Assembly (NCBI GenBank): GCA_947469885.1
Contig: CANIQT010000001.1
Location: 1 to 64,000, forward strand
Reading direction: 5' to 3'
Origin: Bacteroidota bacterium
Lineage (GTDB): Bacteria; Bacteroidota; Bacteroidia; 2-12-FULL-35-15
Length of the DNA stretch: 64,000 bases
This document shows, one piece after another, positions 44,348-54,892 of this stretch. Both the position numbers and the translations under genes were made by a program. Each line of letters starts with the position of its first letter. Position 1 is the first letter of the stretch. Under the pieces are notes generated by a model. The model was not told the DNA's origin. It made no database searches and saw only the letters and a program-made list of their open reading frames with translations.

Positions 44348-45379
44348 ATGAAAATCATTAAAAAAATCTTGAAATGGATAGGAATCCTTATCCTACTTCT
44401 TATTCTAGTATCTTTCTTTTTACCTTCCCGTTCGCATGTAGAGCGTTCGATAGTTATGAATGCTAGTACTGAAATTGCTTTTGCACAAGTCAACACCCTG
44501 AAAAACTGGGAAAAATGGTCGCCTTGGCATCATATTGATACTGCCATGCAACTGAGTTATGATGGTCCTGAATCAGGTCCTAATGCCAAATACAATTGGA
44601 AAAGTGAGAACCCAAATGTTGGAGAAGGAAGCCTGACAATCGTTTCTGTTGTACCGAATGATTCCATTCATTGCAAAATGGAATTTACTGGGATGGGAAT
44701 TTCTTATTCTTCTTATAAATTTAGGAAAGAAGAAAATGGTACAAAAGTGACATGGGCAATGGATGGGGATGGAGAAGGTATGCCTTGGTATTGGAAAGTG
44801 CCTTCTAAATATATGTGTTTGTTTATGGATAAAATGGTGGGTCCTGATTTTGAAAAGGGCTTAAACAGCATGAAGGAAGTTGCTGAAAAAGCTGCTACTG
44901 AAACTCCTGCAACTAAAACAGAATTGGTAATTGAAGCTACTACCACTACTGCTCAAACTATTGCTTCGTACAGAATGATGACATCAGAGAAAACTATTTC
45001 GGGAGATATAGGTAACAGTTATGCGCGCATCGGGATGTTTATGAAAAAAAACAAGTTGAATCAGAATGGCGCTGTATTGGCTATTTACCATAGTTATGAT
45101 GCAACTAAAATAGATATGGAATGTGCCGTTCAGCTAGATAAAACTGCAAAAGGGGAAGGGGAAATAAAAGTAAGTGAAATGAAAGCAGGGAATGCTGTAG
45201 TGGCTCATTATTATGGTGCATACGAAAAAACAAACACTGCCCATGATGCTTTGCACAAATGGATAGGTGATAATAAAAAGAAAATAATTGGAGACCCTTG
45301 GGAAGTTTATGTTACCGATCCAATGAATGAAAAAGATACTGCTAAATGGTTAACGGAGATTTATTATCCCGTAGAATAA
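44348..45379 (+). CDS. Membrane-anchored SRPBCC and GyrI-like domain protein
   Basis: 343 residues. One N-terminal membrane segment (ILKWIGILILLLILVSFFLP) precedes a SRPBCC (START-like) ligand-binding domain (VERSIVMNASTEIAFAQVNT, NWEKWSPWHHID). After an alanine/threonine linker comes a GyrI-like effector-binding domain (MMTSEKTISGDIGNSYARIG, GNAVVAHYYGAYEKTNTAHD, EVYVTDPMNEKD). The pairing suggests small-molecule sensing or sequestration, but the ligand is unknown. Confidence 0.88.
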   Translation: MKIIKKILKWIGILILLLILVSFFLPSRSHVERSIVMNASTEIAFAQVNTLKNWEKWSPWHHIDTAMQLSYDGPESGPNAKYNWKSENPNVGEGSLTIVSVVPNDSIHCKMEFTGMGISYSSYKFRKEENGTKVTWAMDGDGEGMPWYWKVPSKYMCLFMDKMVGPDFEKGLNSMKEVAEKAATETPATKTELVIEATTTTAQTIASYRMMTSEKTISGDIGNSYARIGMFMKKNKLNQNGAVLAIYHSYDATKIDMECAVQLDKTAKGEGEIKVSEMKAGNAVVAHYYGAYEKTNTAHDALHKWIGDNKKKIIGDPWEVYVTDPMNEKDTAKWLTEIYYPVE

Positions 45380-45403
45380 CTTTTCAAAATTCTAAAATAA
45401 AAA

Positions 45404-45430
45404 AATCCTGTTCTTTTTAAGAACAGGATT
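45404..45430. terminator. Terminator between convergent genes
   Basis: A 12-bp stem AATCCTGTTCTT / AAGAACAGGATT with a 3-base loop, flanked by A and T tracts. It can stop both the SRPBCC gene and the lipoprotein gene. Confidence 0.9.
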
Positions 45431-45475
45431 TTTTTTGACTTAATATTTTGTACTTCGTACTTATTACTTTATTCT

Positions 45476-46327
45476 TTATTCCACCACAATTACTAAATAC
45501 TTTGAAGCACTCCAGAAATCTTCTGCATTAAGTATAGTAAGCTTTTCAGCTTTACCATCCGCTCCTTCTATTTTATACGAACTGCTAGGATGAGTGGTTA
45601 TCAATTTTGCTTTTTTAGCACCCAATACAATTGAATTGGTTGTTGAAACATCAATTTTCGTAAAATAATCTTTATTAAAATCAGATTTTAACTTTTGATT
45701 TTTACCAATGCCAATAAATCCTCCTTCTTTAGTCAATACATTATTTTTAATTAATTCTTTTGCAGAACCAAAAGCATAAAAAGCTGTGTTTAGCTTTTCT
45801 GTTTTTACTGATGATTCCTGTTGAACTTCTGTATAGTTAGTGTTTAGAGTAGCCATAGCCACATTCATTTGTTCCAATTGAGTTTTCAAATCTTCAATCT
45901 GAATATTTTTTGCATCCAAATCAGCAGTTAACCGGGTAATGAATTTTTCGAGCACTTCATTCTTTTTATTCGAATCGCCTAATTTAGCTTTCATTGCTGC
46001 AAGGCGTTGCTTGTTTTTGTTCATCATGTCGTACATTGCCTGAATGTCGTCCACAATTTGTTCTTGTTTGGTTTTACGCATTTCAGCATCTTTGCTGTTT
46101 GCCGTCACCATTTTTTCTTTATCTTTAATTAAATCCAGATTATCTTGAATTTCGTTAAACCCGCGAATGAACGACTGGATACTTGAATCCTGGTCGTGAA
46201 TACGCACCGACTGCCCACCAGAAACAGCTCTTAAACTATCTTCAGCAGATAATACACCTTCTTTGTTATCACCACCGCAACCAATTGCAAATGGTAAAAG
46301 CAACATTAAATAAAATAATTTTTTCAT
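45476..46327 (-). CDS. Coiled-coil lipoprotein
   Basis: 283 residues. Lipoprotein signal MKKLFYLMLLLPFAIGC with lipobox cysteine 17. Residues ~60-165 form a long coiled coil (heptads in MYDMMNKNKQRLAAMKAKLG, IQIEDLKTQLEQMNVAMATL). The C-terminal ~110 residues are beta-rich (NVLTKEGGFIGIGKNQKLKS). The plan resembles Bacteroidota lipoproteins named after a collagen-binding adhesin (Cbp1), but I cannot confirm that. A TATCTTTG box (minus, 46359-46366) lies upstream. Confidence 0.82.
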   Translation of the reverse strand: MKKLFYLMLLLPFAIGCGGDNKEGVLSAEDSLRAVSGGQSVRIHDQDSSIQSFIRGFNEIQDNLDLIKDKEKMVTANSKDAEMRKTKQEQIVDDIQAMYDMMNKNKQRLAAMKAKLGDSNKKNEVLEKFITRLTADLDAKNIQIEDLKTQLEQMNVAMATLNTNYTEVQQESSVKTEKLNTAFYAFGSAKELIKNNVLTKEGGFIGIGKNQKLKSDFNKDYFTKIDVSTTNSIVLGAKKAKLITTHPSSSYKIEGADGKAEKLTILNAEDFWSASKYLVIVVE

Positions 46328-46377
46328 TTTAATTTTTGATTAGTTTTTAAATTTTTCGCAAAGATAAGGATTTGAAA

Positions 46378-47616
46378 TTAATCACCCATTCCTTCATCAA
46401 CTGCCTCAGAAGTCGTATTTAAAATTGGCAAAACATCTTTGATTTGATACGCCATGCGGTTATCTCGGTTGGATAAAATAATAATAGTAGTCTGGTCGTT
46501 TAGTCTTCTAAAAAACTCACTGTTGTATCCGTGCCACCAGCCATTGTGGTACACCACTTTATTACTATTTCCGTTATCTATCATTCTCCAACCGTACCCA
46601 TAATTACGTTTGCCTTTGTGCTCGTTGCTGTATCCTACAAAGGACTCTTCGATGGTTTCTTTGTTCAATAATTTTTCGGAATAAAGTGATTGGTCCCATT
46701 TAAACATATCCTCCACGGTTGAATAAATTCCTTTATCACCTACCACATCATCAGCAAATACTGTTTTTTCAAGACTACCTGAACCGTTATGACCCACCGT
46801 TACATTTTTATGAAGCGAATCGGTTTGAGGATTGTGCACCCATGTATTATTCATCCCTAAAGGTTGAAATATGTATTTTAACATGTACTCTTCAAAACTC
46901 ATTCCGGTAACCTTCTCAATTATCAGTGGCAATAAGGCATAATTGGTATTGCAGTATTCAAATTTTTTGTTAGGCAGATAATATATTTTTGGTTTTTTTG
47001 CAATTAAAATATCGAGCATTGCTTTATTATTAAACGTGGAACCATTATAAAGATTAGGTTTTTGACAGTACGGTTCACAATCATATACATAATAACTCAA
47101 ACCCGAACGATGGGTGAGCAACATTTTGATATTGATATGGTGATACGGAAAATTGGGAATGTACTGCTGAATGCTGTCGGTTAGTTTTAATTTTCCTTGT
47201 TGTTCGAGCAGCATGATGGCTGCTGCTGTGAGTGTTTTGGAAGATGATGATAATTGAAATACTGAATTTAGTCTTAATGAATCTTTGGTTTTGATGTTAG
47301 AATAACCAAATGCTTTTTCGTAAATAACCTGCCCGCGCTGTGCAATTAATACTACACCGTTAAACCCTTTTAATTTTGCTTCCTCATTAAATACAACATC
47401 TAATAATTTTGCTTTTCCAACAACATTAATTTCTTTTCTTAATTTGTTTATGCTGTCTGTGTTTTGAGTATCGGTAATAGCAATGCTTATTTGCTGGGGC
47501 GATTTGGCAGATGTGTTGGTGCAATTGTTACAAAACAAAACCAACAGTAATGCAACAAACAATGAAATGCTTTTAATAAAATAATTCGTATTTATTTTAA
47601 AATTCAATTTGTGCAA
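46378..47616 (-). CDS. Serine hydrolase, class C beta-lactamase family
   Basis: 412 residues. Lipoprotein-like N-terminus (SLFVALLLVLFCNNC). The penicillin-binding-type fold has the S-x-x-K motif in QLSSSSKTLTAAAIMLLEQQ and the Y-x-N motif in EYCNTNYALLPLI; a histidine-rich HNGWWHGYNS replaces KTG. Such proteins act as peptidases or esterases, and resistance should not be assumed. It follows the RRM gene by 18 bp and may share its transcript. Confidence 0.9.
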   Translation of the reverse strand: MHKLNFKINTNYFIKSISLFVALLLVLFCNNCTNTSAKSPQQISIAITDTQNTDSINKLRKEINVVGKAKLLDVVFNEEAKLKGFNGVVLIAQRGQVIYEKAFGYSNIKTKDSLRLNSVFQLSSSSKTLTAAAIMLLEQQGKLKLTDSIQQYIPNFPYHHINIKMLLTHRSGLSYYVYDCEPYCQKPNLYNGSTFNNKAMLDILIAKKPKIYYLPNKKFEYCNTNYALLPLIIEKVTGMSFEEYMLKYIFQPLGMNNTWVHNPQTDSLHKNVTVGHNGSGSLEKTVFADDVVGDKGIYSTVEDMFKWDQSLYSEKLLNKETIEESFVGYSNEHKGKRNYGYGWRMIDNGNSNKVVYHNGWWHGYNSEFFRRLNDQTTIIILSNRDNRMAYQIKDVLPILNTTSEAVDEGMGD

Positions 47617-47634
47617 ATTATAGATTAAGTGGTG

Positions 47635-47883
47635 CTATCTTGGTTTTTCGAGTGCTACTTCTACACTCAGTGCCCTACCTTTTAATTCTTTTCCGTTCAG
47701 TGCATCAATGGCTTTGTAAGCATCTGTTTTTTTTCCCATCTCTACAAACCCAAAGCCTTTGGATTCCCAAGTAATTTTATCGTACACAATTTTGGTAGAA
47801 ACAACTTCTCCGTGTTGTGCAAACAAACTTTCGAGTTGTGCTTCGTTAATATCTCTGTCTATATTTTTTACAAATAATTTCAT
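47635..47883 (-). CDS. Small RRM RNA-binding protein
   Basis: 82 residues, a single RNA-recognition motif: RNP2 is KLFVKNI and RNP1 is SKGFGFVEM. Nothing else is present apart from a short basic tail. These proteins are common in Bacteroidota and likely bind mRNA. The upstream gap carries an ATTACAAAT word with a TAAATTTG -7 box (minus, 47905-47912). Confidence 0.95.
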   Translation of the reverse strand: MKLFVKNIDRDINEAQLESLFAQHGEVVSTKIVYDKITWESKGFGFVEMGKKTDAYKAIDALNGKELKGRALSVEVALEKPR

Positions 47884-47904
47884 GTTACAAATTACGAATG
47901 ATTA

Positions 47905-47912
47905 CAAATTTA
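47905..47912 (-). promoter_or_regulatory. -7 box of the RRM gene inside a repeat word
   Basis: The minus strand reads TAAATTTG, 22 bases before the ATG at 47883, the same distance as the box before amn. It lies in sequence shared with the region before amn (27183-27212). Confidence 0.5.
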
Positions 47913-47968
47913 CAAATAAGCGATTGTTACTTTATTTTACAAAAATAGAGGTTTAAATGTTTTTTATC

Positions 47969-47976
47969 TAACTTTG
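47969..47976 (+). promoter_or_regulatory. -7 box of the secreted 217-residue protein
   Basis: TAACTTTG, a full match, 18 bases before the ATG at 47995. It overlaps an alternative TTG codon at 47974, which can therefore not be the start. Confidence 0.55.
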
Positions 47977-47994
47977 TTCAACAATTTATCAAGA

Positions 47995-48648
47995 ATGAAA
48001 AAGTTAATAACCTTTATTTGTATTTTGTTTTTTGCTTCCTCTGTGATTTCACAAACTGTGAGTGATGATTATTATTCTCCTGCAAAAAAGAAATTATTTT
48101 CGAAAGATAGAGTAATAACTTCGTTAAGTATGGGCACAAGCATGATTTTTTTAAACTCTTCGCAAACCACTGGTATTGCTACTTTAATTGCTCCTAAAAT
48201 TGGTTACCAGTTAACTGATAAATTTCAGTTGAATGTGGGATTGATGCACTATACCTTAACGGGAAATACGTTTATGCCACTCAATAATAATGAGGCACTT
48301 TATCATTCGGGTAATAAAAATGTTTCGGGAAATTTAATTTTTGCTGAAGGGCAATATAAATTGAATAAAAAATTGGTGATGACTGGTGCGGTGATGATGG
48401 ATGCAAATGGGTTTAATAACAAACAAAATAATTACAAAGCAATTTCGTTAGGTTTAAATTATAAAGTATCAGAACATTCGTACATTGGTATTAGCGGAAC
48501 ACTTTCGCAGGGCAATAGCGAAAATTATATTTTCAATGCTAAAAACAATTCGTATGAATATAGTCCTCACAACGACCTGTTTTTTCCAGGTTTAATGTCT
48601 GGTTTAGGGAAATGTACGGTAAGTGCCTTGAATGAATTAGTAAAATAA
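47995..48648 (+). CDS. Secreted protein, probably outer-membrane beta-barrel type
   Basis: 217 residues from the ATG at 47995. Signal peptide MKKLITFICILFFASSVISQ. The rest has alternating polar/hydrophobic strands (YQLTDKFQLNVGLMHYTLTG, GNLIFAEGQYKLNKKLVMTG, GLNYKVSEHSYIGISGTLSQ), which suggests a small outer-membrane barrel. No family could be named and the C-terminus lacks a T9SS domain. Confidence 0.78.
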   Translation: MKKLITFICILFFASSVISQTVSDDYYSPAKKKLFSKDRVITSLSMGTSMIFLNSSQTTGIATLIAPKIGYQLTDKFQLNVGLMHYTLTGNTFMPLNNNEALYHSGNKNVSGNLIFAEGQYKLNKKLVMTGAVMMDANGFNNKQNNYKAISLGLNYKVSEHSYIGISGTLSQGNSENYIFNAKNNSYEYSPHNDLFFPGLMSGLGKCTVSALNELVK

Positions 48649-48656
48649 TTTATTTC

Positions 48657-49703
48657 TTAAAACTCCTGATCGAAATAGAGTTTATAAAATTTTCTTCCAT
48701 CTGGCTCTTCTCCTTTTTCAATCATTTCGCGGTTTCCATGAATGTACACATGAAAGTTTTTATCTAATTTCAAAATTGACTTGAATACTTTTGCTTGCTT
48801 CTTTACTGCTTGCGAAGAAATATCAAAGTTATCGTCTAGCTCTATTTCGTTTTCTTTGCGATATAATCCATCAAAGTTTTGAAATGATTTTATCATGTTT
48901 TTATCCTGAAAAACTTCTTTTTCAAATTCATCTTTATCAAAGGTTTCGTTTGATTTAAAATAATTAACTGAACGATTGAGCAAATCTATTTTATCGGCTT
49001 TGCTTAAATCAAACTCTTCTGAAAGTTGCTCGGTGACATAGTTTTTGGTGATGTTCATAAATTGTTTTGTAAAATGATAATCATCACTGCATGGTTTTAT
49101 TTGCAAAAAGGAATCGACCCAATATTGCGCTTCGCCTGCTTTGTTCGACTTATCTACAATACATATTTTGTATCCTTTTTCGCGGTCGGTATTAAAGATT
49201 AAACATCCTTTATCGAGCTTTTCGACACTTATTCCATCATCGTAATGCAACGAAAAGTTTTCTGACTTTGCATCCACTTTCAAAAATTCCTGACGGTTTT
49301 CGGATTTAAAAATTCCGATTGCATTGGTTACTTCGTCTCCAATGTTGATGTTTGAAAAATAAGCAACAAACAAATCGCCCGATTTTATGTTTGGATGAAT
49401 GGATAGTTCGTACAGGTGTTTTGCAATATTTATGGTATTGGGATGAAACAAATTGGGACTATCAAATACTTGAGAAACGTAACTATACAAGGGGTTTAAT
49501 TCAAAATTTTCGTTCGAAAAAGTGAAGTTGTAAAACTCTGGAGTGGAGAATGGGTGCAGAAAAAACTTTTTTAGCAAGCGGTGCAATTTATCGTCTGAAG
49601 CATCGAGCGGAGCTTTTGAAAATTTAATTAATTCGCCATTGGTTTTGTTTCCTACTTGATGAACGGAAACTTTTTGAATGGATGTATTTGAATAATCGAG
49701 CAT
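48657..49703 (-). CDS. Nucleoid-associated protein (NdpA/YejK family)
   Basis: 348 residues matching the 37-kDa nucleoid-associated protein family: SIQKVSVHQVGNKTNGE at the start, LHRLLKKFFLHPFSTPEFYN, SGDLFVAYFSNINIGDEVTN in the middle, and a basic C-terminus. No membrane or signal segment, so cytoplasmic DNA binding is expected. The upstream region contains GAGTTATGA words and the 21-bp array 2. Confidence 0.9.
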   Translation of the reverse strand: MLDYSNTSIQKVSVHQVGNKTNGELIKFSKAPLDASDDKLHRLLKKFFLHPFSTPEFYNFTFSNENFELNPLYSYVSQVFDSPNLFHPNTINIAKHLYELSIHPNIKSGDLFVAYFSNINIGDEVTNAIGIFKSENRQEFLKVDAKSENFSLHYDDGISVEKLDKGCLIFNTDREKGYKICIVDKSNKAGEAQYWVDSFLQIKPCSDDYHFTKQFMNITKNYVTEQLSEEFDLSKADKIDLLNRSVNYFKSNETFDKDEFEKEVFQDKNMIKSFQNFDGLYRKENEIELDDNFDISSQAVKKQAKVFKSILKLDKNFHVYIHGNREMIEKGEEPDGRKFYKLYFDQEF

Positions 49704-49735
49704 GTTTTGAGTTATGAGTTTTGAGTTATGAGTTA
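49703..49735. repeat. GAGTTATGA intergenic words
   Basis: Diverged tandem copies of GAGTTATGA / GAGTTTTGA immediately before the start of the nucleoid-associated protein gene (minus strand). The same word forms the block before pyrG at 51918-51950. Confidence 0.65.
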
Positions 49736-49854
49736 ATTTTTGGAAGTAAATATAGTTTAAAAAATAAACGGAAAGAATAATTTTATCAGCGTACTATTTT
49801 CTATTCCACATAAATCAGAGTAACACCAATGTAAAAACCTCAAAAAAGGCACTT

Positions 49855-50065
49855 CCTATTTTTTCCAAAAAGAAAGCCTTCTTTTCCATAAATATTGCTT
49901 TATAAATCAAAAAGAAAGGGAACTACGACTTAAAGTTCCCTAAGTTTGTCTGAAATTTCCCAAATTTTGTCCAAAATTTCCCAAATTTTGCCGAAACTTC
50001 CCGAATTTTACGTTTAATGTTCCTTTCTTTTCCTCTTCATTTGCTTTCTTTTCCGAAAAGAAAGG
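49855..50065. repeat. 21-bp-periodic palindromic array 2
   Basis: About ten diverged units with centres near 49865, 886, 907, 929, 950, 971, 991, 50012, 033 and 054, again spaced 21 bp. Typical cores are AAATTTTGTCCAAAATTT and CTTTCTTTTCCGAAAAGAAA, both close to palindromic. The sequence is unrelated to arrays 1 and 3 in base order. Weaker units may continue to about 50100. The flanking 49736-49854 and 50101-50148 hold nothing recognisable. Confidence 0.82.
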
Positions 50066-50148
50066 AATAAAAACGGAAAAAGTCCCTTTGTCCGAAAAAA
50101 CAGTTTTCTAGCTCCCTTTTTTAGTTGTTTTCTATTTTTATTGCCAAT

Positions 50149-50274
50149 GAAGATTGGAAATCAAAACTGGCACCTTATCGCACCATCCGCAATTCAGAAA
50201 AACTTTTGAAAATGAAATTTGATTACGGAAGAATGCCTGACGGTACCGGCTGGATAGCGAAAAGACTGAAATAG
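50149..50274 (+). pseudogene. Possible remnant of a coding sequence
   Basis: One frame from about 50149 to the TAG at 50272-50274 reads EDWKSKLAPYRTIRNSEKLL followed by KMKFDYGRMPDGTGWIAKRL and K. Its base and codon use look coding, unlike the adjacent array, but there is no start at the left end apart from an ATG at 50212 (20 codons). I do not recognise the family. Confidence 0.35.
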
Positions 50275-50296
50275 AAAATTGGAAATTCAATTTCCT

Positions 50297-51950
<1,654 letters not shown>

Positions 51951-52024
51951 TAATTCATAATTTTTTTAGTCCTTAACCAAAGGAAGTTTTATCGGTTGGG
52001 CAAAAATAAGAATAATTATTTAAT

Positions 52025-54382
52025 CTAAAACGTCATTACAAAACTAAGAGTTGGGAGAATTGGTAACTGATCCACTCGCTTGTAAAGAACTCGGTCGAAG
52101 TAAAACACATTTTTACGGCTGTAAACATTGGTGGCTCCGGCAGCTACTTCGAGCTTGGTGTTGGCAAATAAACGGAAGGTGCGTTTAATATTAATATCCA
52201 AGCGGTGATACCATGGCAGTTCTTTTACTTGGGTTTCGTCAAAGAAATAATTTAATTGGCCGTTGGTGTTGGTGTAACTAGTATTGATACCTTGTTGAAA
52301 ATCTAAGTCTTCGTAAAATCCTCCTGTTGGTTTGAAAGGGAAGCCAGAACCAAGATTCCAACGGGCATCAAATTCCCAGTTTTTGTTTTTGCCAAAGGTG
52401 TAGGATGCTACAAGGTTGAGATTGTGTCGTCTGTCGTAATGGGTGCGGTAGTTGACGATGCCATCCCAGTGGTTGATGTAACCCAAAGAATAAACAAACC
52501 AGAAATAAAGTCGTTTGTAATCATATTTTAACACTACATCCAGCCCTTGTGCTTTGCCTGTTTCGATAATAAAATCTTTTTTATAAATTTCCGGTTTGTC
52601 TGCATTTTCGGGTAGGGTTTCGTCATAAATTTTGTAAGGATTGATATTGGAAAGTTGTGTAAAATCTTTGCGATATACCTCAACATTCAAATCTAAATGT
52701 TTTGCTAAGTCAATTTCGAAACCGGCAATAAAGTGATTTGCTTTTTGCAATTTTGAATTTACTTTTTCGGGTTCATGATTTTCGTCACGGGTGTATTGTG
52801 TAGGTAAATTATCAGGACCGGAAAGGAAACCATAAAACAAGTTTACTACTTCGCGGTCGGTATTGGTTGCAATTAGGTTTTGTGAATACATACCTGTTGC
52901 AAATTTTAAACGGATTTTGCGAGTTACATTCCATTTTAAACTAAGCCGTGGTTCGGGCGAGAATTCAGAAAGAGAAGCATAATACTGCACACGTACACTT
53001 GGCTCGATAAGTAATTTACGGTGTTTCGAAATCCATTTGTATTTGAGGTATCCGCCAATTTCGGTGGTGTAATCGTTTTGAGAAATGTGACGATTTAATG
53101 AATTATAAAAATCGAAGAAGGTGCTGAAACCATCCACATCCAATCCGTAATTCAATTCGTTTTTACTCATAAAATAAGTAAACATCATGCCCATGTTAAA
53201 TCCTTTGATGGTGCTGGTTTTTTCGGGTTGCCCTTCGGGTTTCATTTTAATTCCATATTGAGAATAAGCAAAATTACCGTTTACTAGTATAGGTGAATTT
53301 TGCGGTACCAAAAGGAAATTACCACCTCCACCATACGATGTCCAATTCATATCTTGCAACGATTGATAGCTAACTTTATCATTAAAATTGAAACCGAATA
53401 AATTTAATTTACTTCCGTTGGTGCTGTTGAATGATACTTTACCATAATAATCGTTGAAGCTAAATGGTAAGCCATTTGGGTCGACATAACTGTAAAGCAA
53501 CTTTGAAGTAGTAGGTAAATAAGATGTTTTGGCAGATAGAATAAATGAGGAGGTACCGCTATTTCCTTCTTTGTATTTTTTTAGAGGTCCTTCTGCCAGT
53601 ACTTTGGCACCAAATGGAGAAACTGCAATTTTGCCAGCTACTCGTTTTTTATTTCCTTCTCTGGTGGTAATGTCCATGATGGAAGAAATTCTGCCTCCGT
53701 ACTCAGCACCAAAACCACCGCTATATACATCGGCATTACGAATAATATCAGCATCAAAAACAGAGAACAAACCAATGGAGTGAAACGGATTGTAAATTAT
53801 CATTCCATCGAGCAGTACTTTGTTTTGAATGGGTGAGCCTCCCCGGATATAAAGCTGTCCGCCTTGGTCGCCTGTAAAAATAACACCTGGCAATACCTGT
53901 AAGTATTGCGCTAAATCGGGCTCCCCTCCTACTGTTGGTAATTTTTTGATGGCAATAGGGTCAATCTTGTTTACCGAAACTTGTGTTTCTGTTTCTTTGG
54001 CTTCCTGACTAGCCGATACTTCTACTTCATTTAATTTTACATCTCCCTTTACCATAAATAATTTTTGATTCAATATTTCTCCAGCTTTCACGGTAATGGG
54101 TAGCATTAAGGTATCGTAACCCATCACCGAAGAAACCATGATGGTATAATTTCCAGCTGGAATTTTTGTTATGGAAAAATATCCGTTTACATCTGTAGCA
54201 TTGCCAATAGTGGTTCCTTTTAGCACCACATTGGTGAACAGCACAGGCTCACCGGTTTCTTTAAGGTAAACAAAACCTCTGACTGTTCCGGTGGATGATT
54301 GTGAAAATGCCATTGCAGAACCGAAAATGCAAAGCATGAAAAATATAGATTTTATGAATGATTGACGCATGTTTGATTGCAT
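52025..54382 (-). CDS. TonB-dependent receptor with carboxypeptidase-like N-terminal domain
   Basis: 785 residues. A signal peptide (FIKSIFFMLCIFGSAMAFSQ) precedes a CarboxypepD_reg-like beta domain (GTVRGFVYLKETGEPVLFTN, DVNGYFSITKIPAGNYTI), the plug (GGEPDLAQYLQVLPGVIFTG, LYIRGGSPIQNKVLLDGM) and the barrel, ending in an aromatic residue (LSFVMTF). It imports a large ligand across the outer membrane using TonB energy; no SusD partner is adjacent, so polysaccharide uptake is not indicated. Starts at 54382 or 54370 are both possible. A TACTTTTG box lies at 54410-54417 (minus). Confidence 0.93.
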   Translation of the reverse strand: MQSNMRQSFIKSIFFMLCIFGSAMAFSQSSTGTVRGFVYLKETGEPVLFTNVVLKGTTIGNATDVNGYFSITKIPAGNYTIMVSSVMGYDTLMLPITVKAGEILNQKLFMVKGDVKLNEVEVSASQEAKETETQVSVNKIDPIAIKKLPTVGGEPDLAQYLQVLPGVIFTGDQGGQLYIRGGSPIQNKVLLDGMIIYNPFHSIGLFSVFDADIIRNADVYSGGFGAEYGGRISSIMDITTREGNKKRVAGKIAVSPFGAKVLAEGPLKKYKEGNSGTSSFILSAKTSYLPTTSKLLYSYVDPNGLPFSFNDYYGKVSFNSTNGSKLNLFGFNFNDKVSYQSLQDMNWTSYGGGGNFLLVPQNSPILVNGNFAYSQYGIKMKPEGQPEKTSTIKGFNMGMMFTYFMSKNELNYGLDVDGFSTFFDFYNSLNRHISQNDYTTEIGGYLKYKWISKHRKLLIEPSVRVQYYASLSEFSPEPRLSLKWNVTRKIRLKFATGMYSQNLIATNTDREVVNLFYGFLSGPDNLPTQYTRDENHEPEKVNSKLQKANHFIAGFEIDLAKHLDLNVEVYRKDFTQLSNINPYKIYDETLPENADKPEIYKKDFIIETGKAQGLDVVLKYDYKRLYFWFVYSLGYINHWDGIVNYRTHYDRRHNLNLVASYTFGKNKNWEFDARWNLGSGFPFKPTGGFYEDLDFQQGINTSYTNTNGQLNYFFDETQVKELPWYHRLDINIKRTFRLFANTKLEVAAGATNVYSRKNVFYFDRVLYKRVDQLPILPTLSFVMTF

Positions 54383-54409
54383 AATTTTTTATACCGTTTT
54401 TAAAACGTG

Positions 54410-54417
54410 CAAAAGTA
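54410..54417 (-). promoter_or_regulatory. -7 box of the TonB receptor gene
   Basis: The minus strand reads TACTTTTG, a full match, 27 bases before the ATG at 54382, in the short gap after the EVE gene. Confidence 0.55.
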
Positions 54418-54437
54418 AGAAATAAAAGGGTTATGGA

Positions 54438-54851
54438 TTATATTTTTGTTCCTGACATTGCCAATACCTTTTCGAACTCTTCGGGAGTTACTACTGATAC
54501 TGATAAACGGCTGAGGCGGACAATCTGCATGTTGGATAAATGTTTATCGGCTTTGAGTGATGACAAAGTTACCGGATTTTTGAGTTCTTTAAAAGGTGCT
54601 ATTTCTATAGCGCTCCAAGCAATATCAATAGTAGTTGGGTCTTGAAAGGCTTCGCGTGCTACTTTGGCAATGCCAACAATGGCGAGCCCTTCGTTACTAT
54701 GATAGAAGAAGCACAAATCTCCTTTTTTCATGGCGCGGAGGTTGTTTCGGGCAGCATAGTTGCGAACGCCATCCCATACTGCTTTTTTTTCTTTTACTAA
54801 TTTCTCCCAACTATAAGTGGAAGGCTCTGATTTTACTAACCAATAATTCAT
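54438..54851 (-). CDS. EVE domain protein
   Basis: 137 residues, a single PUA-like EVE domain: start MNYWLVKSEPSTYSWEKLVK, then VWDGVRNYAARNNLRAMKKG and DLCFFYHSNEGLAIVGIAKV. EVE domains bind modified bases in nucleic acids in some studied members; here only the domain is certain. No defence genes are adjacent. Confidence 0.94.
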   Translation of the reverse strand: MNYWLVKSEPSTYSWEKLVKEKKAVWDGVRNYAARNNLRAMKKGDLCFFYHSNEGLAIVGIAKVAREAFQDPTTIDIAWSAIEIAPFKELKNPVTLSSLKADKHLSNMQIVRLSRLSVSVVTPEEFEKVLAMSGTKI

Positions 54852-54892
54852 GTTGTGATTGTTGATTTTTGATTGGTGGTTGTTGAATTAAA

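Noticed and set aside
46378-47616. Antibiotic-resistance beta-lactamase
   Set aside because: The protein has the broad class C fold, but the KTG motif is replaced and the family covers many peptidases and esterases.
48657-49703. Nucleoid protein as the specific reader of array 2
   Set aside because: Adjacency is the only hint; the other two arrays have no such neighbour.
54438-54851. Defence gene based on the EVE domain
   Set aside because: It is a single-domain housekeeping-type EVE protein among ordinary genes, with no nuclease fusion or partner.
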